A stretch of 64,000 nucleotides of DNA. It comes from an uncultured Dorea sp. Lineage in GTDB: Bacteria > Bacillota > Clostridia > Lachnospirales > Lachnospiraceae. Each line of letters starts with the position of its first letter. Position 1 is the stretch's first letter. The translations under genes and the position numbers were made by a program. The notes below the pieces were generated by a model. It searched no databases. It had not been told where the DNA came from and was given only the letters and a program-made list of their open reading frames with translations. The stretch lies in contig CAJURK010000010.1 of the NCBI GenBank assembly GCA_910588745.1, positions 1 through 64,000 of the forward strand, in the 5' to 3' direction. This document shows, one piece after another, positions 36,188-43,595 of the stretch.

Positions 36188-36500
36188 GTGCCCTTCCCTC
36201 TTTCTGCTTTTTCAGCAGGTCTGCGATCCCCTGTTTTATTGGCCTTGCAAACCCACTTCCCTCATTTTCGCTTCCCAGCGCCTCCCGGACGCATTTCTTG
36301 TAATCGAAGAACTGCTGGAAGGTCTTAAATACCGGTACACACTTATGTTTGCCCTTCTTTTTCCTTGCCTGCACATTCCAGTTCAGCCATGCCTGCAGGT
36401 GGATCTCATATTCCCTGTCCGCCTGCTTTAACCGGTACGCTGTCATGCGCATATCATATTCATAAAGCGTCATCCGGCCGATCTCTGCGAAATCATCCAT
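36174..36500 (-). CDS. Tail assembly chaperone, frameshift extension (gpGT-like)
   Basis: A 108-residue frame (MDDFAEIGRMTLYEYDMRMTAYRLKQ, then basic helices) that lies in the -1 frame relative to the chaperone gene at 36557-36949. The -1 frame stays open upstream through the end of that gene (reading EQYEEIVLNSIRYLGMDDF), so the product is probably made as a fusion by -1 ribosomal frameshifting, as in lambda G/GT and many siphophages. Separate initiation at 36500 has no good ribosome site. The extension recruits the tape measure protein. Confidence 0.75.
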   Translation of the reverse strand: MDDFAEIGRMTLYEYDMRMTAYRLKQADREYEIHLQAWLNWNVQARKKKGKHKCVPVFKTFQQFFDYKKCVREALGSENEGSGFARPIKQGIADLLKKQKEGRAHGDV

Positions 36501-36556
36501 CCCAAGATAACGGATGCTGTTGAGTACGATTTCCTCATACTGTTCCGACGACTCCT

Positions 36557-36949
36557 TTATTTCTTCGGAGTCTCCTCCTTTGCTTTCAGGGCTTCCTCCT
36601 CGGCTTTCAAGGCCTTTTCCAACTCCCCCACCTTAATCCTCGTAGCATTGGATGCCTTCAGCTCCTCCAGCACTTCATGAAACAGTGAATCAACATCCCC
36701 AAGCTGGTCGATATAATCATCAACCTCTCTCTGTGCAGGCATGTTTTCTTCCGTACAGGTGCCAAGGAATAGAAATTCTGAAAGCGCAACCAAATCCCCC
36801 GACAAAAGAATCGGGACCTGGGTCTCAAGGCCCAGACCAAACTTTACCGTGCCAGTCTTATTTTCCGTATAATACTTCTTGTCAAGCTCCCGGACAAATC
36901 CCACGCCGAACTTCACCCTGTAATCTGTTCCATTAATTTTTAAAATCAT
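36557..36949 (-). CDS. Tail assembly chaperone (gpG-like)
   Basis: A 130-residue protein located between tail tube and tape measure genes, the fixed place of the tail chaperone. MILKINGTDYRVKFGVGFVRELD and LSGDLVALSEFLFLGT are typical. The C-terminal 30 residues are a lysine/glutamate helix (KALKAEEEALKAKEETPKK) encoded by repetitive purine-rich DNA where a frameshift into the downstream frame is expected. GGGAG lies eight bases before the ATG, behind a conserved small hairpin. Confidence 0.82.
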   Translation of the reverse strand: MILKINGTDYRVKFGVGFVRELDKKYYTENKTGTVKFGLGLETQVPILLSGDLVALSEFLFLGTCTEENMPAQREVDDYIDQLGDVDSLFHEVLEELKASNATRIKVGELEKALKAEEEALKAKEETPKK

Positions 36950-36966
36950 ATTTTATCTCCCTTTCT

Positions 36967-37053
36967 GTGCGACACCGCACAACAAATAATTTTATCGTTT
37001 CCTGCCAGGCTTTTGCGCCGGCGCAAAAAGAGGACGCTGCTGCGCGCCCTCTT
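36967..37053 (-). terminator. Terminator plus GTGCG hairpin downstream of the tail tube gene
   Basis: A minus-strand hairpin GAGGGCGC/GCGTCCTC (37051-37032) runs into TTTTT right at the tail tube stop. A second hairpin TTGCGCC/GGCGCAA follows. Close to the chaperone ribosome site is GTGCG-GTGT-CGCAC (36980-36967), which differs by one base from the hairpin upstream of the endolysin gene. Partial termination would keep tail tube levels above those of chaperone and tape measure. Confidence 0.6.
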
Positions 37054-37579
37054 ATGCACCTGATTTCTGCGTATCCGTAAATACGTATTCCGCAATTTCC
37101 TGCTGCTCCACCGTCACGGTTACATCGCCCTTCTTTCCAGACCCATTGATTCCGAATGTCAGCGAACATTCCACATAATCCTCCGCGGACGATGTCTTCT
37201 CAAACTCCGTCAGGTATCCCTGGAAGTACATTCCCTTGAACTTATTCTCACCGGATTCCGCCGGTTCCGCCAGGTTAGCCTCCCAGATTTCAATCAGCTC
37301 ATCATCATCCATTGCATTTTCCAGCTTCTCAACCATCTCATCACCCTTTGCAAGAATGCTGGTCGCTGTGATCTCCACCTCCGCAGTTCCCGGCGTCCGG
37401 ATTGATCCGTCCTTAGTTGCAGTAGAATCTGCATCCTTACTTTTTGTCCGCCCATTCTCTGTCGTAAATGCAAGCGTTGTGCCGTCGCTCGTCGCCGCAT
37501 CCTTCAAAAGCCGGTACAAATACACAATCTTCTTGCCAGATACCGCTTCTGCAAAAAGCTGTAAATCCATTCTTTTCAT
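37052..37579 (-). CDS. Major tail (tube) protein
   Basis: A 175-residue TP901-1/SPP1-type tail tube protein: KIVYLYRLLKDAATSDGTTLAFTTENG, EITATSILAKGDEMVEKLENAM and FKGMYFQGYLTEFEKTSSAEDYVECSLTFGINGSGKKGDVTVT. It polymerises into the tail tube. The N-terminus is MKRMDLQLFAEAVSG: the LQLFA at residues 6-10 is the same as in the capsid and scaffold proteins and resembles the Prp protease site in ribosomal protein L27. AAGGAGAGAAGGG precedes the ATG. Confidence 0.87.
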   Translation of the reverse strand: MKRMDLQLFAEAVSGKKIVYLYRLLKDAATSDGTTLAFTTENGRTKSKDADSTATKDGSIRTPGTAEVEITATSILAKGDEMVEKLENAMDDDELIEIWEANLAEPAESGENKFKGMYFQGYLTEFEKTSSAEDYVECSLTFGINGSGKKGDVTVTVEQQEIAEYVFTDTQKSGA

Positions 37580-37594
37580 AATCCCTTCTCTCCT

Positions 37595-37987
37595 TTAACT
37601 AAATTTATACTCTACTTCAAGGATTCCATGAAGCAGAGGCGTTTTCGTCGTGCCGTCCGGCAATACCCTCTGGCTGGTATTGCGCAAATCCCATGCAAAA
37701 TTCGTGGTATGCCACACCTTCCTGCATGCCTGCTTAACTGCCAGCAGCATGGCCGACACCATCCCCCTGTTCTCCGGCGTATTGCTCCAGACGTGGATCG
37801 TCTGGTACACACTGCCGAACACAGCCGTCTTATTGGCATCGTCCGTCTGCTGGCACTCCCCCAGATATACAAAAGGATATGGCGTCCCTTCCGGCGGCAG
37901 GAAGCCGTCGTACACGTCGTACCCCAATGCCCGGATTTTTAATAATAATTCCGTAAAAAGTTCCTGCTGCGGATCCATTCCATCCAC
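37595..37987 (-). CDS. Tail terminator/completion protein (DUF806-like)
   Basis: A 130-residue protein between the HK97 gp10-like gene and the tail tube gene. ELLLKIRALGYDVYDGFLPPEGTPYPFVYLGE and VFGSVYQTIHVWSN fit the family of tail-completion proteins (SPP1 gp17 / DUF806), which cap the tail tube and join it to the head. Expected length is 120-140 residues. Confidence 0.78.
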   Translation of the reverse strand: MDGMDPQQELFTELLLKIRALGYDVYDGFLPPEGTPYPFVYLGECQQTDDANKTAVFGSVYQTIHVWSNTPENRGMVSAMLLAVKQACRKVWHTTNFAWDLRNTSQRVLPDGTTKTPLLHGILEVEYKFS

Positions 37988-37988
37988 C

Positions 37989-38327
37989 TCACTTTACCAG
38001 TTTATCCATGTCGCTTTTAAACCGCTCCTTCTGGACGTTAAATGCAGGCCCCATAAAGGGCTGCGCTTTCATAAAACGCGTCCCATATTCCACATACGGC
38101 GCATATTCAGCCGCGGCCGCCGATTCCGCAGTCAGGCCGTTATCCTTAATCTCCAGCCCGATACTCCGTTTCAGGTTCCCGGTATCCACCGGGGCATTCC
38201 TCTGCGCCCTCGCCTGCAGCTCTGCACCATTCTTTAACACAATCCTTTTTGCAGATTTCATCTGGGCGTCACCAGCCAGCTTCCTTTTCAGCTCCATGAC
38301 CCCTACCATCTTTATTCCTGCCATCAC
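37989..38327 (-). CDS. HK97 gp10-family head-tail joining protein
   Basis: A 112-residue protein. The family motif is clear: GAELQARAQRNAPVDTGNLKRSI followed by AEYAPYVEYGTRFMKAQPFMGPAF. HK97 gp10-like proteins act in tail completion and head-tail joining. Its start overlaps the end of the upstream connector gene by four bases. Confidence 0.88.
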   Translation of the reverse strand: MMAGIKMVGVMELKRKLAGDAQMKSAKRIVLKNGAELQARAQRNAPVDTGNLKRSIGLEIKDNGLTAESAAAAEYAPYVEYGTRFMKAQPFMGPAFNVQKERFKSDMDKLVK

Positions 38328-38626
38328 TGCACCTCGCTTACCACAAATACCTGTTTTACCCGGAATTTTCTGGAAAAATCAACCCGGTATACCCTGTCAC
38401 CGATCCGGATGCGGTCAAACACTCCCCCATACCACCTCTGGAGACGTATCACCCTTGCTCCCTGCTTAACTTCACCATAAACAAAGTTCAACGTATCCGT
38501 TCCTGCATCCGTAACATCTGCATACATCTTTTCTTCGGTAACCGAAGCTTTCCCATAATTCCCAGTGGAAACATCATATTCCCCGGGCACAACCTTCTGG
38601 AAATAAACCGGAGTATCAAACCTCAT
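38324..38626 (-). CDS. Phage head closure / head-tail adaptor protein
   Basis: A 100-residue beta-rich protein (FDTPVYFQKVVPGEYDVSTGNYGK, RVIRLQRWYGGVFDRIRIGDRVYRVDFSRKFRVKQVFVVSEV). Size and order (between the gp15-like connector and the gp10-like protein) match SPP1 gp16-type head closure proteins, the stopper that holds packaged DNA. Sequence similarity is modest. Confidence 0.76.
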   Translation of the reverse strand: MRFDTPVYFQKVVPGEYDVSTGNYGKASVTEEKMYADVTDAGTDTLNFVYGEVKQGARVIRLQRWYGGVFDRIRIGDRVYRVDFSRKFRVKQVFVVSEVQ

Positions 38627-38952
38627 ATAAACCGAAACCCTCCTTTTTTTGACGAACCTTCAGTTCTGGTAAGGAAGGCATTGATTTCATCCATGTAGCC
38701 GGCAAAATCACTGTTACTGAAATGCAGGCTCTCCCCTTCAACGGTGTTGACAGCCATCCCCTCTGAACCGATGCGGTTAAACCGGGCGGCCGACACCTCA
38801 ATGATGATATATTCCAAATCCTCTGGCGGCTCAATACCGCCAAGAAGATTTTTCAGCCTTTTACGTGAAGAATCCAGTATCCAGTTCATCGTTTCATCCA
38901 GGTCCTTTTCCTCTGCCCCAATGCCGAGCAACAGCTTTAACTCTTTCAGCAT
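38623..38952 (-). CDS. Head-tail connector protein (gp15/gp6-like)
   Basis: A 109-residue mostly helical protein (LKELKLLLGIGAEEKDLDETMNWILDSSRKRLKNLLG; IIEVSAARFNRIGSEGMAVNTVEGESLHF). This is the typical pattern of the phage connector family (HK97 gp6/SPP1 gp15) that docks under the portal. It overlaps the next gene by four bases. Confidence 0.84.
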   Translation of the reverse strand: MLKELKLLLGIGAEEKDLDETMNWILDSSRKRLKNLLGGIEPPEDLEYIIIEVSAARFNRIGSEGMAVNTVEGESLHFSNSDFAGYMDEINAFLTRTEGSSKKGGFRFI

Positions 38953-38960
38953 GGCTCCGC

Positions 38961-39239
38961 CTATTCTTTCGATGCTCTCACGCTTTTACCGGTCTTCTCC
39001 TTCTTTGGCGAAGCATCCGGAGCCGCCAAAGGCTTCTCCGCGGCTTTCTCCTCCACCATCTTAATCAGCGGTACCCCCTGCCGGTTGCCGTCTCCGGCCA
39101 GCTCCGCAATCCTTTCCTCAGACACCTCTCTGCCCTTTCTTGGGAAAGTATCTCCTACGTTATATTCAAAATACGCTGTTCCATCCTTCGTCTTTGCTGC
39201 ATCCTGCAAATCGTGAAATCTTTTAATTACCTTATACAT
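38961..39239 (-). CDS. Small phage head-module protein, basic tail
   Basis: A 92-residue protein placed between capsid and connector genes. The first 50 residues (MYKVIKRFHDLQDAAKTKDGTAYFEYNVGDTFPRKG) form a compact domain common in Firmicute siphophages at this position; the last 35 are a lysine/alanine-rich, probably disordered tail (EKPLAAPDASPKKEKTGKS). Role unknown; a capsid accessory function or DNA contact is possible. Confidence 0.7.
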   Translation of the reverse strand: MYKVIKRFHDLQDAAKTKDGTAYFEYNVGDTFPRKGREVSEERIAELAGDGNRQGVPLIKMVEEKAAEKPLAAPDASPKKEKTGKSVRASKE

Positions 39240-39252
39240 ACTCTTTTACCTC

Positions 39253-40464
39253 CTATGCTCCTGTGGCAACAGCCGAAGTTACCGCTGCTTTTCCTGCATT
39301 CACGGTCTGACCTGAATCGTCACATTCCACAATTACAATCTCATCACCGGATTTTGCCGTGATATCTGAAGTTCCGTTCCATGCTGTCCATCCTTTCACA
39401 TTCTGGCCTCTTACAGGCACATCCAGCTCCTCGCCTACTTTGTACTTATAAGAGTTCCCGCTTGTAAGCGCCGGCGTCACAGTAATCTTCGTATCTCCTG
39501 CTTTCGTCCCTGGCACACTTGTCACCGTCAGTTTTCCAAGACCTCCGGATGTCAGCTTTGCAAATGCCCCGTCTTTCACGATCATAAAGCCTACATCCAT
39601 CGTTACTCTGAGGGCTACCAGCTCCTGCTCATACAGATTTACCGGAGTACCGTCTTCATTGGTAAGGGTAGACAGCTGCGCCTCCTCAGAAATCTTATAA
39701 TTCATTCCGTAAGGAATCCCATAATACATGTAATCAAAGTCCCCGGCATAGAGAGTTCCTTTGTCCATGTCTTTCAGATCCACCACCGGATTCCCGTCAA
39801 GCGTATTAGCAGATCTGTCATACAGACTCTCCACAATGACACCGTTCTCGATCTTGTGCGCATTTCTCAGCGTACTCCTGTTTTTCTTGGTAGAAATGAA
39901 TGCGTTTACATCATAATCCTCATCTGTGAGCAGGTCCTCCAGTCCAAGAATATTGTCATAGTTGAGTGCGCCATTGATCACATTCCCGGCTTCCGTAACA
40001 GACTTGTCAACTGCATGCAGGAAAGGATTCTCCACATTCAGGATTGCTGCTTTATCAAACTTCTTGTAGAATGCTTCTGCGATCTTCGGCTTCATCACCT
40101 CAAAGAAATCTGACATCTTATAATGCAGGAACTCTCTGGAGCATGGAATGATAACACCCAGCTTCTTTGCCACCATCTTAACCTGCAGCCACTGTGCCTT
40201 GGATGTCTTGATCTTCTCACCCTCACCTACCCAGTAAGCACCCGGTCCCTTCGCAAAATATTCAAATTTCTTTTCCTTGGAATCCATCTCCTCATACTTT
40301 GCAAGCTGCATAACCTTACTGTTCTGCATGATCTCCTTTAAGATCAGCTTGGTATACTTCTCCGGGATCGTCCCGTCCTTATGCTCAAACACTGTCACAT
40401 TGTCCGGATTCCAGGTCTGCGCAAATAACTGTAACCTGCATCCTAATTTTCTGTTCTTGTTCAT
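39253..40464 (-). CDS. Major capsid protein (HK97 fold)
   Basis: A 403-residue capsid protein. Recognisable regions are ILKEIMQNSKVMQLAKYEEMDSKEKKFEYFAKGPGAYWVGEGEKI, PCSREFLHYKMSDFFEVMKPKIAEAFYKKFD and LVALRVTMDVGFMIVKDGAF. The C-terminal 85 residues (from about 315) look like a separate Ig-like or bacterial surface domain (VTSVPGTKAGDTKITVTPALTSGNSY, PVRGQNVKGWTAWNGT), a decoration domain as in other phages. The N-terminus carries LQLFA at residues 11-15, a probable processing site with 15 residues removed. Confidence 0.92.
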   Translation of the reverse strand: MNKNRKLGCRLQLFAQTWNPDNVTVFEHKDGTIPEKYTKLILKEIMQNSKVMQLAKYEEMDSKEKKFEYFAKGPGAYWVGEGEKIKTSKAQWLQVKMVAKKLGVIIPCSREFLHYKMSDFFEVMKPKIAEAFYKKFDKAAILNVENPFLHAVDKSVTEAGNVINGALNYDNILGLEDLLTDEDYDVNAFISTKKNRSTLRNAHKIENGVIVESLYDRSANTLDGNPVVDLKDMDKGTLYAGDFDYMYYGIPYGMNYKISEEAQLSTLTNEDGTPVNLYEQELVALRVTMDVGFMIVKDGAFAKLTSGGLGKLTVTSVPGTKAGDTKITVTPALTSGNSYKYKVGEELDVPVRGQNVKGWTAWNGTSDITAKSGDEIVIVECDDSGQTVNAGKAAVTSAVATGA

Positions 40465-40479
40465 CTCTTCATATCCTCC

Positions 40480-41163
40480 TTAATTCTTAATGATTCTGTT
40501 CTCATGCGCCATCTTCCGGATTGACGCCAATCCATTATTGCCCCCTATGATATGTCCGCCTTCCGTCGGTGTGCGCTGTCTGGCTTTTGCCTTGATAGCC
40601 TCTGAAATCTCTGCATCCCAGGTCTTTTTGATCTCAGAGATGGCATCTTTAATCTTTTCCGCATCAGCAATGCTTACCAGCGACTCTGCAAAGGCAACCG
40701 GAAGCGTCTGCTCCTGCAGCTCCTTCTTGACCTCCACCAGAAGCTTCTCCTTCTCGAATGCGGCCTTCTCTGCTTCAAACTCTTCGCGCTCCTTCTGACG
40801 TAAATACTCTGCCTTCTCTTCCTTGGTCATCTTGGCCAGCTTCTCTGCCTCCGACACCTTATCATCCGTCAGAGACTTCCAGGTCTTCCGCGCATCGCTT
40901 ACCGCTTTATTGACTGCATCACGTACACGTTTATCAAACTCTGCCTGATTCCCTTCCTGATTCAGAAAATCATCAAAGGTTAAAGCTTTGTCATCATCGT
41001 CTCCGCCTTCCTCATCATCAGGATCGCTGTCATCGTCAGGATCATCGTTGTCTCCATCAGCTCCATCATCACCGCCATCAGCAAACAACTGCAGGCCGCC
41101 GAATGGAATGCATGGCCTTTTTCTGCTCTTTGACACCAATGCCCTTACTGCTTTGTTACACAT
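40480..41163 (-). CDS. Phage capsid scaffold protein (DUF4355)
   Basis: A 227-residue scaffold: an acidic stretch (DGGDDGADGDNDDPDDDSDPDDEEGGDDDD, residues about 29-58), then a charged helix (KEEKAEYLRQKEREEFEAEKAAFEKEKLLVEVKKEL) and a C-terminal SIRKMAHENRIIKN that should contact capsid. It guides procapsid assembly. The first 28 residues are basic and end in GGLQLFA (residues 22-28), after which the acidic domain starts; cleavage there would separate the basic leader from the scaffold. Confidence 0.88.
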   Translation of the reverse strand: MCNKAVRALVSKSRKRPCIPFGGLQLFADGGDDGADGDNDDPDDDSDPDDEEGGDDDDKALTFDDFLNQEGNQAEFDKRVRDAVNKAVSDARKTWKSLTDDKVSEAEKLAKMTKEEKAEYLRQKEREEFEAEKAAFEKEKLLVEVKKELQEQTLPVAFAESLVSIADAEKIKDAISEIKKTWDAEISEAIKAKARQRTPTEGGHIIGGNNGLASIRKMAHENRIIKN

Positions 41164-41183
41164 TTCTTCATCCTCACTTTCTC

Positions 41184-41471
41184 TTAAACTATCCGGACAT
41201 TGCCCGGAAACTCATCAGCAATCAAACAGATGCCAATGAAAAAAGAATCTACCAGAGTACGTGATTTCTCTGAAAGATTCCCATAATATATATCAACCCT
41301 TCCGGGCGATATCCCATATTTAATTCTGTCCTCTGCCAGACTGTCAATGGACACCAGCAAAGTCTGCGTAAGTGCAGAAACACCTGCACAGACAATATCC
41401 AGTCCCGGCGGAGCATGCCCTGCATGGCCGGATACATGGATATGGCTTTTTCTCACTTTTACTTCAATCAA
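41184..41471 (-). CDS. Prp-like cysteine protease, phage-encoded
   Basis: A 95-residue protein from a TTG at 41471, chosen because AGGAGG lies eight bases upstream; the ATG further upstream (41516) has none. The Prp family core is clear: HIHVSGHAGHAPPGLDIVCAGVSALTQTL, with the catalytic histidine and cysteine 12 residues apart (His16, Cys28) as in Prp, the protease that removes the N-terminal leader of ribosomal protein L27 in Firmicutes. Here it sits directly before the scaffold gene. No other prohead protease is visible, so it is the likely maturation protease of this phage. Confidence 0.85.
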   Translation of the reverse strand: MIEVKVRKSHIHVSGHAGHAPPGLDIVCAGVSALTQTLLVSIDSLAEDRIKYGISPGRVDIYYGNLSEKSRTLVDSFFIGICLIADEFPGNVRIV

Positions 41472-41540
41472 TGTACATCCCTCCTTCTTAAAAATGAGTA
41501 CAAAAATACCACTCACTCTAAAGAATGAATGGTACTACCC

Positions 41541-41741
41541 CTACATTACAATACCGAGAATACTTGAAAGCAATATCTCAAAAGCTTCCCCGACAAAATC
41601 CTTTGCTTTCTGCATGCCGCTGTTTTCCCAAAGGAACTCCCTTCCGGTATATGTAATAGACACAGGCTCCTGTTCTGAAATTATAGTTCCGTCTTTCGTA
41701 TTACGAATAAGAAAACCTCTGACAAATCCCATGCTGACCAA
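41541..41741 (-). CDS. Hypothetical small protein downstream of the MuF toxin-like gene
   Basis: A 66-residue protein (MVSMGFVRGFLIRNTKDGTIISEQEP..., ending in a hydrophobic ILLSSILGIVM). The region is AT-rich compared with the head genes around it. It lies between the immunity candidates and the prp-like gene. No family recognised; it could be a further accessory gene of the MuF locus. The ribosome site is poor, so its reality is uncertain. Confidence 0.4.
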   Translation of the reverse strand: MVSMGFVRGFLIRNTKDGTIISEQEPVSITYTGREFLWENSGMQKAKDFVGEAFEILLSSILGIVM

Positions 41742-41786
41742 TTCACATATAATAGAAATCCAAGCTTTTGGAATATGGAAAAGTTT

Positions 41787-41894
41787 TTACTCCCATCCAT
41801 ATTCCGCTAAATCTGGAATTTTCCCTGTTTTCATGCATTCATACAAATATTTTAGAATCTCATACATGATTACTTCCATATCATTTTGTGCCAT
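41787..41894 (-). CDS. Short frame, 35 codons, possible immunity-locus remnant
   Basis: An ATG at 41894 overlaps the last codons of the upstream 69-residue gene (AAAGGAG lies seven bases before it). It encodes MAQNDMEVIMYEILKYLYEC and ends at a TAA at 41787. The start resembles small YjcQ-like phage proteins, but it is much shorter than that family, so it may be truncated. Reality is uncertain. Confidence 0.4.
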   Translation of the reverse strand: MAQNDMEVIMYEILKYLYECMKTGKIPDLAEYGWE

Positions 41895-42090
41895 GTTTAC
41901 TCCTTTCAAATCTAATCCCATCACACACCATGAGCAGATGCTCCATTGCTTCAGACTCTGTAAGATATTTATTCTCTTCTTCCGAAAGATTATCTATCTC
42001 TTTTTTGATTTCTTTTTCAAATTCCAGCCACTCTCTTTCGCTTCCTTCAAAATTGTAAATTTTTTTTACTAATTCTTCTATTTGCATCAT
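41881..42090 (-). CDS. Small acidic protein, candidate immunity protein for the MuF toxin
   Basis: A 69-residue, acidic, helical protein (IEELVKKIYNFEGSEREWLEFEKEIKKEIDNLSEEENKYLTESEAMEHLL). It starts inside the stop of the MuF gene (four-base overlap), so translation should be coupled. The same AT-rich composition extends from the MuF C-terminal domain into this gene, as expected if toxin domain and immunity gene moved together. The immunity role is inference from position only; no known immunity family was recognised. Confidence 0.6.
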   Translation of the reverse strand: MMQIEELVKKIYNFEGSEREWLEFEKEIKKEIDNLSEEENKYLTESEAMEHLLMVCDGIRFERSKHGTK

Positions 42091-43595
42091 TTATGCCCCT
42101 TTAACTCTGACAATAAATATTCTAAACGATCCCTCTCATTACGCGCCACATTATTGCTCTGCAAAAATGCGGAAACTTTGTTTTCAAGCCAATTATACCT
42201 CCTCTCTAAAGACTTTGCAAATAATGCTATAGAAAAATCCAAATCATTATCACATATTCCCACATACCTATTTATTTCATACAAATATAATACTTTAGGA
42301 TTTTTATTTGCTGAAAATGGTATCTTCTCTTTCGTGCATATTTCTCTGGCCAAAAGTTCTACTGATGCTTCCTCTATACTTCCATATCGAATATATGATA
42401 TAGGATTTAAATAGCTTGCAGAACATGAATGGAGCAGTTCATGCACAATAGTTCTATTTTGACAATCTGATTTTAACAGAATATTACATGACCACTTTTT
42501 CTGTCCGCTAATCCTCCCTCTTTGACACTGTTTATCGTCCACCTCAATCCTTCCGCTCCACTTGCTGTTACGCACTATATACTTTTGTATCATTTTACTA
42601 TATGCATCCGCAATTTCCTGAAGCTCCTTTTGTGACCTCTGCATATGTAACCCCTCACTGCTCGCATCTTCCGGATTCTTTCCTTCCGTCCACTCCTTAA
42701 ACTCTTTATCATCCATCCAAGCTGCAGTACTGCACCGGCAGTTCGGATGCATCGGCGGAGCATTCTCCCCTGGCATCATAGCCTTTACCTTAAAGTGCTT
42801 CCCGTCAAGCTTCCTGCATTTCTCGCAGGCGCTGTTACCAAGTGCAATGAATTCATATTCTTCATATCCATTCCTCTCAAATGACTGCATCTGTGCCTCT
42901 ATCTGCACTCTGGCCAGCTCTGTCCGCATCAATCTTTCGGCATTGCTCTTGCTGACTCCAAACAGCCTCGCCAGATGACGCGCCAGTTCTCTCGGATGCT
43001 TCCCCTGGATCAGTCCCTGCCGCAGAAGCTTGTCAAGCTCTGCCTTCATCATATCCTGATACATCCATATCCGGTCAGAATACCTGGCATTGTGGAAGGA
43101 GGCATTTACAATCGCATGAGCTGCTTTCTCATTATTCTGGATACTCTTTCCAAGGATACCAGCCTGGTGCCGGAACTCTTCCAGGCTCCTGTCTGTCAGA
43201 ATCTGGTCATAATACTTCTGGAGCTCATTAAATCCATCCACCAGCTCCAGACCGATATTTGCTTTCAGAAGCTCCAGGCGGTTAATCTTCATAGTAGTGT
43301 TATAAAGACGCATCTCATCATTGGCTTCCTTTGAGAAATTCTTCTCCTTCACATACTTTGCAGCCTTCCGTCCATACTTCTCAATATCCAGCTTCGATAC
43401 ACGCTTCTTTGCCTCAGACAGCGTGATGCCTTCCTTCTTTGCATATTTGACATAGAATCCGTTAATCTCCTTCTGGATCTGGTCCATCATGTAATCGTAA
43501 ATATCATTGATATGCTTCTGGTATTCCGCTTCTTCGGTTATGTAATATTTAAGCTGTTCCGCTTCTCTCTGTTTCCAGTATGTTCTGCTGTCCAT
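42087..43595 (-). CDS. MuF/SPP1 gp7-type minor head protein with C-terminal HELLH metallopeptidase-like domain
   Basis: A 502-residue protein. Residues 1-300 are a standard minor head (MuF) protein: SNAERLMRTELARVQ, then C-x2-C and KLDGKHFKV with PPMHPNCRCSTA near 280-291. Ordinary members end about here. From about 310 a different, more AT-rich domain begins; it contains TIVHELLHSC (His385, Glu386, His389) and, about 20 residues later, SIEEASVE, a possible third zinc ligand as in gluzincin-type peptidases. MuF proteins with variable C-terminal toxin domains are a known polymorphic toxin class. The enzyme may be ejected with DNA or act on rival cells. Confidence 0.85.
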   Translation of the reverse strand: MDSRTYWKQREAEQLKYYITEEAEYQKHINDIYDYMMDQIQKEINGFYVKYAKKEGITLSEAKKRVSKLDIEKYGRKAAKYVKEKNFSKEANDEMRLYNTTMKINRLELLKANIGLELVDGFNELQKYYDQILTDRSLEEFRHQAGILGKSIQNNEKAAHAIVNASFHNARYSDRIWMYQDMMKAELDKLLRQGLIQGKHPRELARHLARLFGVSKSNAERLMRTELARVQIEAQMQSFERNGYEEYEFIALGNSACEKCRKLDGKHFKVKAMMPGENAPPMHPNCRCSTAAWMDDKEFKEWTEGKNPEDASSEGLHMQRSQKELQEIADAYSKMIQKYIVRNSKWSGRIEVDDKQCQRGRISGQKKWSCNILLKSDCQNRTIVHELLHSCSASYLNPISYIRYGSIEEASVELLAREICTKEKIPFSANKNPKVLYLYEINRYVGICDNDLDFSIALFAKSLERRYNWLENKVSAFLQSNNVARNERDRLEYLLSELKGHK

